From positions 19,477,628-19,541,627 of the forward strand of contig OZ037767.1 of the NCBI GenBank assembly GCA_964035545.1: a DNA stretch of 64,000 bases. Direction: 5' to 3'. Below, in pieces: positions 62,310 to 64,000 of this stretch. A program made the position numbers and the translations under genes. Positions within the stretch are counted from its first letter, which is position 1. Each line of letters begins with the position of its first letter. The DNA is from Bugula neritina. Its lineage: Eukaryota; Bryozoa; Gymnolaemata; Cheilostomatida; Bugulidae. The notes below the pieces were generated by a model. It saw only the letters and a list, made by a program, of their open reading frames with translations, made no database searches and was not told the origin of the DNA.

Positions 62310-62989
62310 TTTTAGTACTTGTAAATATAGAGATAGCTAGACAGCATACTTTTTATTTCTATAATTTCAATAATGAAATCAGAATCAGCCATATTGTTTA
62401 ACTATAACTATATTTTTATTGTAGATGTGCAGGATTCTTTAAGGTAAGTTATAAAATTCTTCTGACTAGATGTGACAAAATTTTCCCTCTCTTCTTGGCA
62501 AATAGGCTTCAGTTTTGTCTGCTACACATTATTTTATTGCATTAAATTAGAATAAATATTAGTTTTATTTTGTGATTGAGTTTCAGTGTATTACAATATA
62601 CAGTTGGTCATAATAAACCGTGAAGCAACACAGGGCCATATATTTGCTTGCTACTACAATACATAGTTTAGGTGTTGGTGCAGTATGTGGTTGTTCACTA
62701 TAACATATTAAATTACACAAATTAAACATTCCATGCAATAATGGTATTTTTTTGTAGTATAACATATTCTATAATTATTATTATATATATTGATAGCAAT
62801 GCATTTAGTAATATTTAATAATTTCATAATTTCAACAGAGATCTATCAGGAGAAATAGACAGTATATCTGTAAGAGCCATGGGGGAGGTGGAGCTGGTGG
62901 TAAACTCTGTACAGTTGACAAGACACACAGAAACCAATGTAGAGCCTGTAGATTAACAAAGTGCACAGATGCTGGCATGAATAAAGATG
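61225..62989 (+). CDS. NR2E1: Tailless/TLX (NR2E1-type) nuclear receptor, 5' part with the DNA-binding domain
   Basis: Exons: 61225-61306, 62016-62097, 62425-62443 (19 nt), 62839-62989; the gene continues beyond the window. The start ATG gives a short N-terminus ([15 protein letters not shown]) joined to [12 protein letters not shown], matching the family's SRIL-x-PCKVC entry. The first zinc finger is [20 protein letters not shown] then CAGFFK; the P-box CDGCAG with Ala is characteristic of tailless/TLX. The second finger has [14 protein letters not shown], then [17 protein letters not shown] and GMNKD. It is a sequence-specific transcription factor, usually a repressor in brain and eye development. 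The spacing between the first two cysteines of finger 2 is 12 residues instead of the usual seven because of a Gly-rich insert. The ligand-binding domain lies outside the window. Confidence 0.93.
62250..62307. repeat. (TA)n microsatellite
   Basis: About 29 uninterrupted TA repeats in intron 2 of the TLX gene. Confidence 0.97.
62425..62443 (+). other. NR2E1: 19-nt microexon encoding the P-box of the TLX gene
   Basis: It lies between TTTATTGTAG and GTAAGT and completes a Gly codon, then encodes CAGFFK. It is obligatory for the frame and for DNA binding. Confidence 0.9.
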
Positions 62990-64000
62990 GTGAGTAAAAT
63001 AACACTTATGACCAAAGGCTAGGATGGATATATTATGATGTTACTGAAATAAGAATTTGCGAATATTTATTTCAAAAACTTCAACGTAAAATACAAGCTC
63101 ACAAACAAATTGATTAACAATATTTATATTATTTAGACTGTGAATTTTCTTACACAATAAGGTTTACATGGGTAAATTAAGAGCTCTTGCTCTGTTTGCT
63201 AAGAAGTGATGCAATCAAGTGGTTACATAGCCAAAGGCAAATATTAAATTTATAAATTAATTATTAATTGAAAAATTATGTGAGTATTCAGCAATTTGAA
63301 GCTTTTTTCTGAGTTATTTAAGCGAAAGAGTTTGCTATCTTTAAACAATTTGCAGTTCCCATCAAATTTTGATTGTAAAAAAGTACCCTTGGGGTGAACG
63401 TCATAAAGCTCTTGCCTTTCTAGTTGTGAAAATGAAGAGCACTTGTTAGCTCTCTCAATGTTGCTGTATGACATATTAATGTGTGATATAAACAAAGGCA
63501 TTCTAGTGCTTCTTTCTCTCCACCTACTTGATTTCCATACAATACTGTGCTTTTAATATTTAATAGGCCTGAATTTCTCACGAATTCTTATAGCCTATTA
63601 ACTACTCTCTATAACATATGTATTACAAGCATATAAGATGACTGCTTGAATGCTAATAATACTGTAGTATATATTAATTTGTTAGCTATTAACAATATTT
63701 GGCAAACTTTGGTTGGCAATCTCAAAAACTGACACTCAAAAGAGAACATCTTTCGCGGTTAATGATATATATCAAATAAATCATTTGGAGAAATATCAGC
63801 TGGAGGCAGCTTTCCATCACTTGACAATATGCTGCCAGATTGTAGAGTGCTAGTTTCAATGCTCAAGTAGATTTGACAGGGCGTACTTGTGTTGAAGAGT
63901 TATGGGTTAATAATTGCTTACAAATAGATATAAGGAGATACTAGCAAACACCTTAATGCCAATGTCATACTCAAACCAACAAGCCGTAACAGGTTGTTAT
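62990..64000 (+). other. Intron of the TLX gene, to the window end
   Basis: It begins with the donor GTGAGT. No further exon with family residues (expected AVQHERGPR) is seen, so the next exon is beyond the window. Confidence 0.6.

Overview
The window is AT-rich eukaryotic nuclear DNA. Genes are split by GT-AG introns, and tRNA-derived SINEs, MITEs, an LTR retroelement and microsatellites are common. A tailless/TLX nuclear receptor, a FAM50/XAP5 splicing protein and an inhibitor of apoptosis with BIR, UBA and RING domains make it a metazoan. Protein style and repeat content suggest a lophotrochozoan such as a mollusc, but the species cannot be read from the sequence.

Layout: (1) 846-4981 (+), eight-exon gene for a secreted protein of unknown function. 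(2) 5845 to about 11459 (-), an IAP with three BIRs, UBA and RING. (3) About 12190-26684 and 27018-43083, a direct segmental duplication with units of about 14.5 and 16 kb. Each unit carries one copy of a small cysteine-rich membrane-protein gene (13218-14429 and 28056-29281, both -) and an older nested tandem duplication. The units differ by young insertions: a Gag-protease LTR element (15673-18334) only in unit A, a 2.5-kb CACAG-ended element (37304-39844) only in unit B, and three TA-flanked 1.3-kb MITEs at three different sites. (4) 43030-44293 (-), a third member of the cysteine-rich family with a transmembrane segment and cytoplasmic tail; its counterpart at 26623-26669 is reduced to the last exon. 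(5) 44294-48823, gene-poor and rich in cryptic repeats. (6) 48824-55028 (+), FAM50A orthologue, eight coding exons. Introns carry a long-hairpin MITE, a fold-back element and a 30-unit, 33-bp minisatellite that contains the splice acceptor of the last exon. (7) 55029-61224, noncoding. (8) 61225 to beyond 62989 (+), 5' part of a tailless/TLX (NR2E1) gene, which runs off the window.

The genes are not an operon. The one functional grouping worth considering is three paralogous cysteine-rich surface proteins next to an IAP; a link to death-receptor signalling is inference only. The most unusual observations are the minisatellite of splice acceptors in FAM50A, a new six-cysteine membrane-protein family with a conserved intron, the young Gag-protease LTR element lacking polymerase, and an enlarged second zinc finger in the TLX gene.
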